Assembly (NCBI GenBank): GCA_005804885.1
Contig: SYOX01000333.1
Location: 1 to 64,000, forward strand
Source: Pseudomonadota bacterium
GTDB lineage: Bacteria; Myxococcota_A; Bradymonadia; Bradymonadales; GCA-2716585
Direction: 5' to 3'
DNA length: 64,000 bases
A program made the translations under genes and the position numbers. This document shows positions 8,617 to 17,355 of this stretch, piece after piece. The first letter of the stretch is position 1. Each line of letters opens with the position of its first letter. Below the pieces are notes generated by a model that made no database searches, was not told the origin of the DNA, and saw nothing but the letters and a program-made list of their open reading frames with translations.

Positions 8617-8636
8617 TGTCACAGATCCGCGTGACA
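8617..8636. promoter_or_regulatory. Palindromic operator-like site
   Basis: A perfect dyad, TGTCAC-N8-GTGACA, lies in the 313 bp gene-free region (8477-8789) upstream of the thioredoxin lipoprotein gene. It is the size of a typical dimeric regulator site, about 140 bp before the start codon. I could not read a convincing promoter around it, so the role is an inference. Confidence 0.25.
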
Positions 8637-8789
8637 CCGCGCGCACATCGTGGCTTACGCGCCACATGTCGCCCCACGGGCGCCCTGGCGAGGGTCGGCG
8701 CCCGACAGGTTGACCCGCGTATGTGTTTGATCTTGTTGGGTTGTTGGGGGTTTCGTGGCGCCTTGAGGGCGGGGCGGGGCGGAGCGACG

Positions 8790-9818
8790 CTACTGGGCCT
8801 TGTAGCCGAACCAGGTCAGGCAGGGCAGGTGGCCGCTGGGGTCGGAGACGATGAACTGGCCGGCCTGATCGACGGTGCCGGTGCCGTACTCGTGCCACTC
8901 GGCCTCCTCGACGAGGGTGCCGTCGGCCAGGTGGCAGTCGAGGCCGCCGAGGACGAACATCGAGACCTTGGCGCCGGGCGCCAGCGCGGTCTTGTTGGGG
9001 ACGCGGATGGGGAAGGCGCCGTTGAGGACGTCGCCCTCGGGGGAGAAGGCGTAGAGCGCGTCGACGCTCTGGCCCTCCAGGAAGCACAGCCCCTTGCCGT
9101 TCGGGTCGATCTCGCCGGCAGCGAGCCCCGCGTAGCCCTCGCCGGCGGCGAAGTACTTCGAGGGGGTCACGTCGATCGAGAGGCCGTCCTCGAAGACGAC
9201 GGCGCGGGCGGCGTCGGCGTCGCCCAGCGGGGGGAGGGTCGTGGCGCGCACCGTGGGGTAGAGGACGATGGGCTCGGAGATCGTCAGGACGGCGCTGTCG
9301 TCGGGAGGGAGGCCGACGTGGCAATACTGGGTGCTCTGGTCGGCCAGCGGGACCAGCACGCGGGCCGTGATCAGATCCGCGCAGCGGGCGTTGTCCGGGA
9401 TCACGATGCTGAAGGTGCCGTCTGTGGCGGTGTCCGAGGGGGCCAGGCACAAGAGGTTGCCGGCGGGGTTGAGCCGCAAGCAGGTCTGGGCCTTGGCGCC
9501 CGCGACGGGGCGGCCGCCCTCATCGACGACGTAGCCAGCCACGAAGCCGATCGTGTTGGACGCGCAGCCGGGGTCGGGGGCGGTGTTGACCTCCGGGCCG
9601 GGCGTCGGCAGCGCGATGGCCTGGCAGGCCCCCGCGACGCAGATCTGCAGATCGCCGCATTCGCAGCCGGGCTCGTTGTTGGGGTCGTTGTTGGGCGCGT
9701 TGTTCGGATCGTTGTTGGGCGTGTTGTTCGGGTCGTTGTTGGGGTCGTCGGCGGGGGAGTCGGCGGTTTCGCCGCAGCCGACCGCGGCCAGCGCCAGGAT
9801 GAGGAGGAGGGTTCTCAT
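8790..9818 (-). CDS. Lipoprotein with Asn-rich linker and carboxypeptidase-regulatory-like domain
   Basis: 342 residues. MRTLLLILALAAVGCGE is a compact lipoprotein signal (Cys15). It is followed by a low-complexity DPNN-type repeat linker, encoded by a short tandem DNA repeat around 9670-9748, then a small Cys cluster (PGCECGDLQICVAGACQA). A beta domain follows (GFVAGYVVDEGGRPVAGAKA, then DGTFSIVIPDNA), which looks like the Ig-like carboxypeptidase-regulatory fold. The remainder is beta-rich with no catalytic motif seen. Probably a surface-exposed lipoprotein; function unknown. Confidence 0.72.
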   Translation of the reverse strand: MRTLLLILALAAVGCGETADSPADDPNNDPNNTPNNDPNNAPNNDPNNEPGCECGDLQICVAGACQAIALPTPGPEVNTAPDPGCASNTIGFVAGYVVDEGGRPVAGAKAQTCLRLNPAGNLLCLAPSDTATDGTFSIVIPDNARCADLITARVLVPLADQSTQYCHVGLPPDDSAVLTISEPIVLYPTVRATTLPPLGDADAARAVVFEDGLSIDVTPSKYFAAGEGYAGLAAGEIDPNGKGLCFLEGQSVDALYAFSPEGDVLNGAFPIRVPNKTALAPGAKVSMFVLGGLDCHLADGTLVEEAEWHEYGTGTVDQAGQFIVSDPSGHLPCLTWFGYKAQ

Positions 9819-9914
9819 GGTCTTTCTTGCTTCCGTGTTCAGGTCCAGTCAGGTCGGTTGAGGGTAGCACAACCTCCCGGGCGTTCAAGGGTCTGGAGAG
9901 GGGGCTGAGCGCGG

Positions 9915-10775
9915 TCAGAGGCGCAGGGTGAGGCCGAGGCTGGGGACGAGGATGAGGCCGTCGAGGTCGCGGGGCTCTCCGAGGACATCGGGCTTGAAGA
10001 GGGCTTGGACGGCGGTCAACTCCAGGTTGAGGAAGATGAACTTGTAGCCGAGCATCAGGCCGCCGGTCAGGCCGACGTGGTGGATGGTGTTGTCGATCTT
10101 GATGATCTCGACGTCGGCGGCGGTCTCGATGTCGGGGATGTTGGCGTCCAGCGTGATGAAGGAGGCCAGGTAGCGGGCGCCGCCGTAGAAGATGAGCCAG
10201 TCGTCGAACTCGGCGCTGGTCATCAGGGCGAGGTCGAGGTCGAGGCGAGAGAAGTCGTCGAGCTTGACGAACTCGAGGACCTTGAAGAGGGGCTCAAGGG
10301 CTGAGGCGCCGGGTCCGAAGTGGTGCGCGAGGCCGAGGGTGAGGCTGGCCGCCGAGCGATCCTCGCCGGCCCAGAGTTGCCACTGGGCGTCGGCCTTGAC
10401 GAGCTGCCCGCTCAGGCGAAGGCCGAGGTCGAGGTCGTAGCCGACGCCCACGCGGGCGACGAGCTCGGGCACGAGGGCGGGCTGGAAGAGCGCCAGCGCG
10501 AGGGCGGCGGTGGTCAGGTCGCGCTGATCGTCCTCGGCCAGCGGGGTGTCGGCGGCGGCGGCCGCCTGGGCTTCGTCGACGGCGGCGTCGCCGAGATCGA
10601 TGGCGCCCTCGATCGCGGAGGTGGCGATGGGGACGGCGAGCGCGCCGGTGAACTGGGTCTGGCCGGCGTCCAGGACTCGGGCCGAGTGCATCGCGGTCAG
10701 CGAGGTCGAGCAGGCCGACAAGGCCAGCGCGAGGAGCGCCGCGCCCAGGAGTCGGGCCGTCTGGATCGGTGTCAT
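9915..10775 (-). CDS. Putative outer-membrane lipoprotein/barrel
   Basis: 286 residues. MTPIQTARLLGAALLALALS ends in a lipobox (SAC, Cys22). The mature protein starts TSLTAMHSARVLDAGQTQFT, a pattern seen in small myxobacterial outer-membrane proteins, and continues in beta-strands (VARVGVGYDLDLGLRLSG, LTGGLMLGYKFIFLNLEL) ending SLGLTLRL. I do not recognise a specific family. It lies upstream of the 8790 lipoprotein on the same strand, with about 100 bp between them. Confidence 0.6.
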   Translation of the reverse strand: MTPIQTARLLGAALLALALSACSTSLTAMHSARVLDAGQTQFTGALAVPIATSAIEGAIDLGDAAVDEAQAAAAADTPLAEDDQRDLTTAALALALFQPALVPELVARVGVGYDLDLGLRLSGQLVKADAQWQLWAGEDRSAASLTLGLAHHFGPGASALEPLFKVLEFVKLDDFSRLDLDLALMTSAEFDDWLIFYGGARYLASFITLDANIPDIETAADVEIIKIDNTIHHVGLTGGLMLGYKFIFLNLELTAVQALFKPDVLGEPRDLDGLILVPSLGLTLRL

Positions 10776-11276
10776 GGCGTGGATCTCCGAAGGGTGACGC
10801 GGGCGCCCCGAGGCGCCTTGTTGCAGTGCGCCTCAGGTTATCCTGTCTGCGGTCGAAGGCAAGGCGCGATCGACGGGCGCGGAGGGCGGCGATCGCGGCT
10901 GCGGGTGCGCGCGACGAGGGGGGCGGCGAGGGGGCGGGCCAGGGCGCTTCGGCCGAGGGCGAGGGTGGCAACTGGATCTTCCAGTGGCCAGACCATCAGA
11001 GGGGTCGCTGGTCCCCATTGGGGCCTTGAAGTGGGGATGGATCTCGCCTTGATGGGGTGCGCCGTCATGGCATCGTGCTTGCATGCGCGGGGATGCGGCT
11101 TTGAATTCTTGAATGGTTCGGGGTGGATGTGAAGGTTGGGAGGCTGCGGCGGCGCGATGATGATGGAAGCGCAGCCGTGAACCTGCTAGTGTCGCGAGGG
11201 GTAAAGCCTCTTTCTCAAGTCCTTGCGCGGCGTGTTTTGAGGGGGATTCCCTTGTCGGGGTGGTGAGGTGGTGGAG
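10776..11276. other. Divergent intergenic region
   Basis: About 500 bp between divergent genes (minus start at 10775, plus start at 11277). It must hold the promoters for both directions, but I could not pick a convincing -35/-10 pair. A small hairpin GAGG-loop-CCTC followed by TTT lies at about 11199-11217. Open frames here, including long ones antisense to the 11277 gene, have shadow-type composition. Confidence 0.35.
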
Positions 11277-12905
11277 ATGCGCAAAGTGGTCGTGCTCTTG
11301 GTGATGGCGCTGTTGGCGCTGCAAGCCTGCGGAGATGAGCCGGTGGCGGAGCCCGTGGATGGCGACGGTCCGGGCGGCAAGGCGGACGAGAACGCGTTTA
11401 CGGCGGCGCTGGCGGGTCGTGAGGATCCGATCGGCAAGTGGCTCAGGGACAAGTCGAACGTGGACGAGAAGGGCCAGCTGGAGACGGATTACGTCCAGGT
11501 GGTGCTGGGGATCGCGGAGCAGGAGGGGTGCGCCGTGGATGGCGTCAAGACCTTCCTGATCTCGGACAGCCTCCTGACGGGCGCCGATCCCTTCCCGAGG
11601 ACGGTGACGTCGGTGTGCGCCAGCGATCCGGCGCGGGCTGCGGACGTCTTCTTGAGCGCGCCGGAGGCGACGGAGGACGGCGACATCGAGGAGCGGGTGA
11701 TCGAGATGTTCGCCTGGGATCCGAAGCTGGGCAGCTACCGGTTCTACCGGGTCGATCCGGTCGAGGGCCAGCAGTTCCGGGTCCAGGTGGACGCCGATCC
11801 GAGCGAGTGCCGCAACTGCCACCTGGGGTCGACGCAGATGGACCCGACCTTCATCCCGATGGCGCCGGTGATGAACGAGCTGACGCTGCCCTGGCAGCAC
11901 TGGAACGCGGCGCCGGACTTCGAGAGCGTGGACTTCGAACTGAGCGAGGAGGTCCAGGGCAAGGAGGGCTACAACCGGTCCGTGGCCCCCTGGCTGGGTT
12001 CGGCGCCGAACCTGGAGGCGATCATCCGCAAGGGCTTCGAGCGGGTCAACGGCGAGCGGCTCAAGGCGCGGCGGAACAAGCCGGCCAGCGTGGCCGAGTC
12101 CATGGCGCTGCTGCGGCCGCTCTTCTGCAATGAGCGGATCAACTTCGTGACCGAGGACTCCGGGACGGTAACGACGGCGGTCTACCTCGACGAGGGGATC
12201 ACGAACATGCTCAAGACGCTCGACGGCGGCGTGTGGCCCTGGGCGTGGTACAACGACAAGAAGGTGCGGCTGGGCGAGCCGATCGACGGCAAGCTGCTGA
12301 ACATGGTCGCGATCCGCGGCGCGGCGGACGTCGATTACGAGCAGCGGCTGGTGTCGGTGCGGGGCCTGGAGGCCGGTCAGGTCATGCGGGTCAAGGCGCT
12401 GGACTGGAAGAGGCCGGTCTTCTCGACCTTCCGCTGCGGCCTGTGGGTCGACGCCAACGAGCGCCTGCGCATCCAGCCCCCGGAGGTCAGCTCCGAGGCG
12501 CGCAACCTGAACCTGATGGCGACGCTCTTCGAGGAGATCATGACGGTGGCCAGCGCGGACGGCACCCGCGTGTCGCTGGCGCCCCCCGTGGGCTCGGCGG
12601 TGATCGCAGTGGATCTGGCAGACGAGGTCACCATCAACCTCCTGGCCGAGTCGATCAAGGGGGGGGCGGTGGCCCAGAGCGCGTGCGACGCGCAGACGGG
12701 CGCGGGCTTCTGCGCCGTGGGCCTTCAGGGCTTCGGTGATCTGATCGAGGCCCACATCAAGGTCATCGAGGCCGATCCCGGGGCGCGCGACAAGATGGCG
12801 CAGATCCGCAACGCGCGGGCCTGCATTGCGAAGGAGTTCTACAAGAACTCGCCCGACATCCCCGAGGTCGGGGCATGCGAGGGCGCCGAGGGCTCCAGAG
12901 AGTAG
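11277..12905 (+). CDS. GPGGKAD lipoprotein with single c-type haem motif (copy 1)
   Basis: 542 residues from the ATG at 11277 (GTG at 11268 is an alternative). The signal peptide ends in LQAC (Cys18), followed by an acidic linker with GPGGKAD at 31-37. A CxxCH haem c motif (CRNCH) is at 178-182, followed by PVMNELTLPWQHWN. Further conserved blocks shared with the genes at 12977 and 17356 are SMALLRPLFC and KRPVFSTFRCGLW. It looks like an exported monohaem lipoprotein of a family I cannot name; redox function is inferred from the haem motif only. First of five adjacent lipoproteins sharing the post-lipobox tag. Confidence 0.78.
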   Translation: MRKVVVLLVMALLALQACGDEPVAEPVDGDGPGGKADENAFTAALAGREDPIGKWLRDKSNVDEKGQLETDYVQVVLGIAEQEGCAVDGVKTFLISDSLLTGADPFPRTVTSVCASDPARAADVFLSAPEATEDGDIEERVIEMFAWDPKLGSYRFYRVDPVEGQQFRVQVDADPSECRNCHLGSTQMDPTFIPMAPVMNELTLPWQHWNAAPDFESVDFELSEEVQGKEGYNRSVAPWLGSAPNLEAIIRKGFERVNGERLKARRNKPASVAESMALLRPLFCNERINFVTEDSGTVTTAVYLDEGITNMLKTLDGGVWPWAWYNDKKVRLGEPIDGKLLNMVAIRGAADVDYEQRLVSVRGLEAGQVMRVKALDWKRPVFSTFRCGLWVDANERLRIQPPEVSSEARNLNLMATLFEEIMTVASADGTRVSLAPPVGSAVIAVDLADEVTINLLAESIKGGAVAQSACDAQTGAGFCAVGLQGFGDLIEAHIKVIEADPGARDKMAQIRNARACIAKEFYKNSPDIPEVGACEGAEGSRE

Positions 12906-12976
12906 AGGTTGAGAGAGAAACTTCAATGGTGTGCCGCCTTTGGCGCGGCGCTGATCGAAAAGCGAGGACTTGAGAG

Positions 12977-14572
12977 ATGATGAAGAAGAACCTGACGATG
13001 TTGCTTGCGCTGGGGCTGACGGCCGCGGCGGCCGTGGGCTGCGGGGACGCCACTGAGGAGCCCGGCGAGAACGCGGCCAACAACGGCCCCGGCGGCAAGG
13101 CCGACGAGAACGACGGGCCGGCGCCCTGCACGGTCGTCAGCGAGGAGGGGGCCCAGCTGGATCTGTCCCAGCGCAACGACGTCATCGCCAACACCGTGCT
13201 CAAGAGCGGGGAGGGCTGCCCGACGACCTTCGCCGAGATCATGGACAAGCTGCGCAAGACGGACGCGGACGACTCCTCTTGCAAGGTGGACAACGTCGAG
13301 GGCGGCATCTCCTCGATGATCGTCTCCGAGCGGGCCCAGCTGCTGCAGAAGAGCGAGGGCATGCGCGTCGTGGTCACCCGCCAGTGCAACGGCCGCGACC
13401 GCCACGACCTCTTCTTCTCGCTCTTCGGGGTCAGCAACGGGCGCGACCTGCCTGGCGACGTCGAGGTGATGTCCTTCGACAAGGCGGCGGGGGTCTACAA
13501 CTACTACGCGCTCGAAGGCGGCCAGTGGACCTGGTTCGGCACGAGCCTGGATCTGATCCAGCCCGGCGCCGCGGACAGGAAGCGCTGCGCCGGCTGCCAC
13601 ACCGGCGGCGGGCCGATCATGAAGGAGCTCGACACGCCCTGGAACCACTGGGAGGGCCACGAGGACGTGCCCGGCGCCAGCGAGCTGGTCGACAAGAACG
13701 AGGATCTGGGCTCCAAGAGCAGCGGCTCGACGATGGAGAGCCTGGCCAAGTCCGGCAACAGGGCCTGGAACCCGACGCGCGTCAAGGCGCTGGTGGCCGG
13801 TCGGGATCTGCACCAGCTCCTGCGCCCGCTGGCGTGCACGGTCGAGGTCAACCTCGACAACGGCGCCGACTTCCGCTCCAGCACGATGAGCCGGGTGCCC
13901 TTTGACTTCCTGCTCGACCCGGTCTTCAAGGGCTTCGGCGGCGTCAACGTCAGCGAGGAGGACTACCAGGCCCACCTCGAGGCGCTCGACCAGCGCATGG
14001 TCGACGGCCGCGGCAACGACATCAAGGACGCCCAGGACAAGCTGATCCGCGACACGATCTTCCGCTACATCTTCCCCGAGCGCGCCTTCGGCGACATGAA
14101 CTACGTCGAAGAGCTCAAGAAGGCCGGCGCCATCGACGACAACTTCATCAAGGATTTCCTCATCATCGACTTCGCCCGCCCGATCTACTCCGAGGCCCGC
14201 TGCGGCCTGATCGAGAGCCTGCCCGAGACGATCGAGGGCGACATGACGGTCGAGAACATCCGCAACGCCATCATCGCCAAGCTCGAAGGCGCCGCCGAGG
14301 GCACGGTCGAGGCCGAGCTGCTGGCCAACCTCAAGAACGCCGAGGACGACGCCGCCCACACCGCCAAGGTCGACACCTTCGTCAACGCCTGCAACGCCCG
14401 CGACAAGAAGGCCTTCATGGAGGACGCGCTGATGCTCGCCTTCCAGCGCCGCGCCCAGGCCCGCGAGCACCACGAGCGGGTCTTCGAGTTCCCCGAGACC
14501 ATGCCCGTGGCCGGCATGGAGGTGGGCGCCTCGGCGGGCCTCGATCCCGTCACCTGCGAGCTGGTTGAGTAG
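12977..14572 (+). CDS. GPGGKAD lipoprotein with single c-type haem motif (copy 2, divergent)
   Basis: 531 residues. Signal peptide ends in AVGC (Cys22); GPGGKAD at 37-43 after an Asn/Glu linker. A CxxCH (CAGCH) is at 204-208 followed by GPIMKELDTPWNHWEG, the same local pattern as in the genes at 11277 and 17356. DLHQLLRPLAC and RPIYSEARCGL echo their C-terminal blocks, so it belongs to the same family but is more distant. The C-terminal quarter is helical and rich in charged residues. It starts about 70 bp after the previous gene, consistent with cotranscription. Confidence 0.76.
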   Translation: MMKKNLTMLLALGLTAAAAVGCGDATEEPGENAANNGPGGKADENDGPAPCTVVSEEGAQLDLSQRNDVIANTVLKSGEGCPTTFAEIMDKLRKTDADDSSCKVDNVEGGISSMIVSERAQLLQKSEGMRVVVTRQCNGRDRHDLFFSLFGVSNGRDLPGDVEVMSFDKAAGVYNYYALEGGQWTWFGTSLDLIQPGAADRKRCAGCHTGGGPIMKELDTPWNHWEGHEDVPGASELVDKNEDLGSKSSGSTMESLAKSGNRAWNPTRVKALVAGRDLHQLLRPLACTVEVNLDNGADFRSSTMSRVPFDFLLDPVFKGFGGVNVSEEDYQAHLEALDQRMVDGRGNDIKDAQDKLIRDTIFRYIFPERAFGDMNYVEELKKAGAIDDNFIKDFLIIDFARPIYSEARCGLIESLPETIEGDMTVENIRNAIIAKLEGAAEGTVEAELLANLKNAEDDAAHTAKVDTFVNACNARDKKAFMEDALMLAFQRRAQAREHHERVFEFPETMPVAGMEVGASAGLDPVTCELVE

Positions 14573-14677
14573 CCGCGCCCCAGGCGCCATGATGTACATC
14601 GCGAACACGACGCATCGGATTTGACGGCCGGCCGCCCAGGGAGGCGGCCAGCCCAGAAATCAAGAAAGGGAAAAGCC

Positions 14678-15853
14678 ATGAACCGAAAGCACCTCCTGAT
14701 CCTCTGCGCCTTCGGCCTGCTCGGCGCGGCCGCCTGCGGCGACGCTCCCACGGCCCCGGTCCCGGACGACGACGACGACGACAACAACGGCCCCGGCGGC
14801 AAGACCGACACCCCCGAGGGTGACGCCCCCGCCGAGGAGCAGTGCCTGGATCGCAAGCAGGACGTCCTCAACAGCGCCCAGAAGCACTTCACCCCCACCG
14901 CGATCCGCTGGGCCTGCGCGGACGTGGCCGGCGTCAACACCGTCGGCCGCGACGATCGCGGCCAGGAGTACTGCGAGTACTTCTCCATCATCCAGCCCCC
15001 GCCGCTCAACGGCCAGGAGGGCGGCGAGCTGCCCCCCCCCGTGGCCACGGGCCAGAACCAGAACGGCGGCGGCGTCAGCGCCCTGAAGGTCGACCTGAAC
15101 GAGGACCAGCTCTTCTACCTGGAGGATCACCCCAACGAGGTCGTCGGCCAGTGCGTCTTCACCACCTGGCACGCCGACATCGAGGATCGCTTCGGGATCT
15201 GCGAGGACGACACCTGCGCCAACTCCAAGCTGCTCGGCTTCCCCCTCAACGGGGACAACTTCCGCATGAAGGTCAGCTTCAACTCCAACAGCGCCGCCTC
15301 GGCGCTGGTGCGCGACTGCATGAAGGCCACCATCCCCGCCGGCGACAAGGCCAACCCCGCCGATGACCTGCACAGCGACTTCTACCGCGGCTGCATGGTC
15401 ACCGCCCAGCTCTACGGCACCCAGTGGCGCCGCTCCGATCCCCAGGTGTGCGCCGCGGCCATCCGCCTGGTCGAGTGCGGCTGCTCGCTGCCCGACAACG
15501 CCGACGTCCCCACCGGCCTCGTCCCGCCGCAGCCCCAGAAGGACGCCGACGGCAATGACATCCTGACCCTGCGCGGCTTCCCGCTGGGCACCTGGTCCGG
15601 CGCCGCCGAGCTGCCCCTGGGCTGCCGCTACGTCGAGACGGGCGAGGCGGGCCAGAACCTCGTGGCCTGCGACCTGACCGCCGCCGACCTGCTCGTCTCC
15701 GCGGACGACCCCAAGGGCAAGTGCCGCGAGAAGTACGGCGACAACGTCGTCGTCCACGTCCCCGTCCCTCAGGGCGTGATCTCCTGCAGCCCCCCCACGG
15801 GCGGCGCCTACGCCGACACCTGCTCCAACACGCCCTGGGTTGTCGAGAAGTAG
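14678..15853 (+). CDS. GPGGKTD Cys-rich lipoprotein (pair member 1)
   Basis: 391 residues. The ATG at 14678 is preceded by AAAGGGA. Lipobox AAAC (Cys20), then six consecutive Asp, NN and GPGGKTD at 38-44. There is no CxxCH, but many cysteines are conserved with the next gene (AIRWACADVAGVN, DRGQEYCEYFSI, HPNEVVGQCVFTTWH, VECGCSLPDNADVP, KYGDNVVVHVPVP). The two are clear paralogues along their whole length. No known domain. A strong terminator follows, so its transcription probably ends before the paralogue. Confidence 0.76.
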   Translation: MNRKHLLILCAFGLLGAAACGDAPTAPVPDDDDDDNNGPGGKTDTPEGDAPAEEQCLDRKQDVLNSAQKHFTPTAIRWACADVAGVNTVGRDDRGQEYCEYFSIIQPPPLNGQEGGELPPPVATGQNQNGGGVSALKVDLNEDQLFYLEDHPNEVVGQCVFTTWHADIEDRFGICEDDTCANSKLLGFPLNGDNFRMKVSFNSNSAASALVRDCMKATIPAGDKANPADDLHSDFYRGCMVTAQLYGTQWRRSDPQVCAAAIRLVECGCSLPDNADVPTGLVPPQPQKDADGNDILTLRGFPLGTWSGAAELPLGCRYVETGEAGQNLVACDLTAADLLVSADDPKGKCREKYGDNVVVHVPVPQGVISCSPPTGGAYADTCSNTPWVVEK

Positions 15854-15975
15854 CCCTCGGGCCTCGGCCCACCCCCGCCCCCTCGCGGTCACCCTCGCCT
15901 TTCAGGGCCGCGACCGCAGGGGGCAGCCGCCACCCCCCGCCGACTTGAGGTCGTCGGGGCCGGCGGCCGGACAGC

Positions 15976-16019
15976 GCGCGGCCCGTCTCCTTGCCCTCAA
16001 GGACGGGCCGCGCCTTTTT
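15976..16019 (+). terminator. Strong rho-independent terminator
   Basis: A perfect 12-bp inverted repeat (15976-15987 with 16002-16013), a 14-nt loop, then C and five T. It lies 120 bp after the 14678 gene and only 16 bp before the start of the 16035 gene. It therefore either separates the two transcription units or acts as an attenuator-like leader for the second gene. Confidence 0.85.
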
Positions 16020-16034
16020 GAAGAGAGACCGACG

Positions 16035-17258
16035 ATGATCGCACCCCACATCAGGACACCAACACACGGATTCTTTGTGTCGAGGTCGATGGCCGCAGGG
16101 CTCCTGGCGATCCTCATCGCGCAGGCGGGCTGCGGCGAGGACGCCGCGCAGCCGACCCCCGGCGCCGACAACCCCGACAACCCCGGCGGCAAGACCGACA
16201 CCCCCGACGACGCCTCCGAGGACTCCTGCACGAAGCGCAAGGCCGACGCCCTGGCCGGCAACCAGAAGGTCTTCTCGCCCGAAGCCATCCGCTGGGCCTG
16301 CTCCGACGTCGAGGGGGTCAACAACAACAACCAGGACGACCGGGGCCAGGAGTACTGCGAGTACTTCGCCGTCGTCCAGCTCCCGCCCGAGGCCGAGGGC
16401 GCCGAGGCCCCCGAGCCCGCCACCGTGGGCCGGATCACCGTCGCCGAGCAGGACAACCTCGGGCGCCTGCTCATCGAGACGACCCCGCTGGAGATCGAGC
16501 TGACCGACGATCAGCTCTTCCATCTGGAGGACAACCCCGATGAGGTCGTCGGCCAGTGCGTCTTCACCTCCTGGCACCTCGGCGTGCCCGGGCCAGTGCC
16601 GAGCTGCGAGGACCCCGACGGCGACTGCGCCGACGTCCTCGGGATCCCGCTGACCGAGGAGTACTTCGGCATGAAGCAGCCCACCAACGCCAACGAGGCC
16701 GCCTCCGCCCTCGTCGAGGACTGCATGCTGGCCGACCCCAAGGTCGGCGACCCGGCCAACCCCGCCGACCCCTACCACAGCGACTTCTTCCGAGGCTGCT
16801 TCATCGCCGCCGACATGTACGGCACCGAGTGGCGCCGCTCCGACCCCGCCGTCTGCGCCGCCGCCATGCGCCTGCGCGAGTGCGGCTGCGCGCTGCCCGG
16901 CGGCGCCGACATCCCCACGAGCCTCATCCCCCCTCAACCCCAGATCGACGAGAGCGGCAATGAGGTCGTCACCTTCCGAGGCTTCCCGCTGGGCACCTGG
17001 GTCGGCGCCGATCAGCTCCCTGCCGGCTGCCAGTACGCCGATCTCGGCGAGGACAGCCGCACCGTGGTCACCTGCGACCTGTCGGCCATCGACCTGATCG
17101 ACCACTCCAGCGACCTCAAGCGCCGTTGCGTCGAGAAGTACGGCGACAACGTCGTCGTCCACGTCCCCATCCCCGCCGAGCTGTTGACCTGCACGCCCCC
17201 CGAGGGGCGCGCCTACGCCAACGACTGCGGGGCGACCCCCTGGGTGATCGACAACTGA
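16035..17258 (+). CDS. NPGGKTD Cys-rich lipoprotein (pair member 2)
   Basis: 407 residues from the ATG at 16035. The N-terminus is longer than in its paralogue (MIAPHIRTPTHGFFVSRSM before the hydrophobic core); lipobox QAGC (Cys33) and NPGGKTD at 49-55. It shares the paralogue's landmarks: AIRWACSDVEGVN, DRGQEYCEYFAV, NPDEVVGQCVFTSWH, RECGCALPGGADIP and KYGDNVVVHVPIP. The paralogues differ most in the segment between EYF and the QLF(Y/H)LED block, about residues 115-155. Function unknown. Its initiation codon lies immediately after a strong terminator hairpin. Confidence 0.76.
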   Translation: MIAPHIRTPTHGFFVSRSMAAGLLAILIAQAGCGEDAAQPTPGADNPDNPGGKTDTPDDASEDSCTKRKADALAGNQKVFSPEAIRWACSDVEGVNNNNQDDRGQEYCEYFAVVQLPPEAEGAEAPEPATVGRITVAEQDNLGRLLIETTPLEIELTDDQLFHLEDNPDEVVGQCVFTSWHLGVPGPVPSCEDPDGDCADVLGIPLTEEYFGMKQPTNANEAASALVEDCMLADPKVGDPANPADPYHSDFFRGCFIAADMYGTEWRRSDPAVCAAAMRLRECGCALPGGADIPTSLIPPQPQIDESGNEVVTFRGFPLGTWVGADQLPAGCQYADLGEDSRTVVTCDLSAIDLIDHSSDLKRRCVEKYGDNVVVHVPIPAELLTCTPPEGRAYANDCGATPWVIDN

Positions 17259-17277
17259 CCTTATGTTTTGCAAGGTC
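17257..17277 (+). terminator. Weak hairpin after the Cys-rich lipoprotein
   Basis: GACCTT-N9-AAGGTC, a 6-bp stem overlapping the stop codon of the 16035 gene and followed by a T-rich stretch (GCTTGTTTC, then GGTTTTTC). The stem is short, so termination would be partial at best. Confidence 0.3.
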
Positions 17278-17355
17278 GCTTGTTTCATGGGTTTTTCTAT
17301 TTAGTGTCGAGTCCACCCGGCCCTCGTCGGGCGGGATCAGAAGGCGGATCGGACG

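Noticed and set aside
10833-15900. Long open frames on the strand opposite to the lipoprotein cluster (several hundred codons each)
   Set aside because: They are exactly antisense to clearly coding genes, have Arg/Leu/Val/Gly-biased shadow composition, no signal peptides, no ribosome binding sites and no motifs; typical of high-GC DNA.
17257-17277. Strong terminator after the second Cys-rich lipoprotein
   Set aside because: Stem is only 6 bp and T-tract is interrupted; kept only as a weak hairpin.
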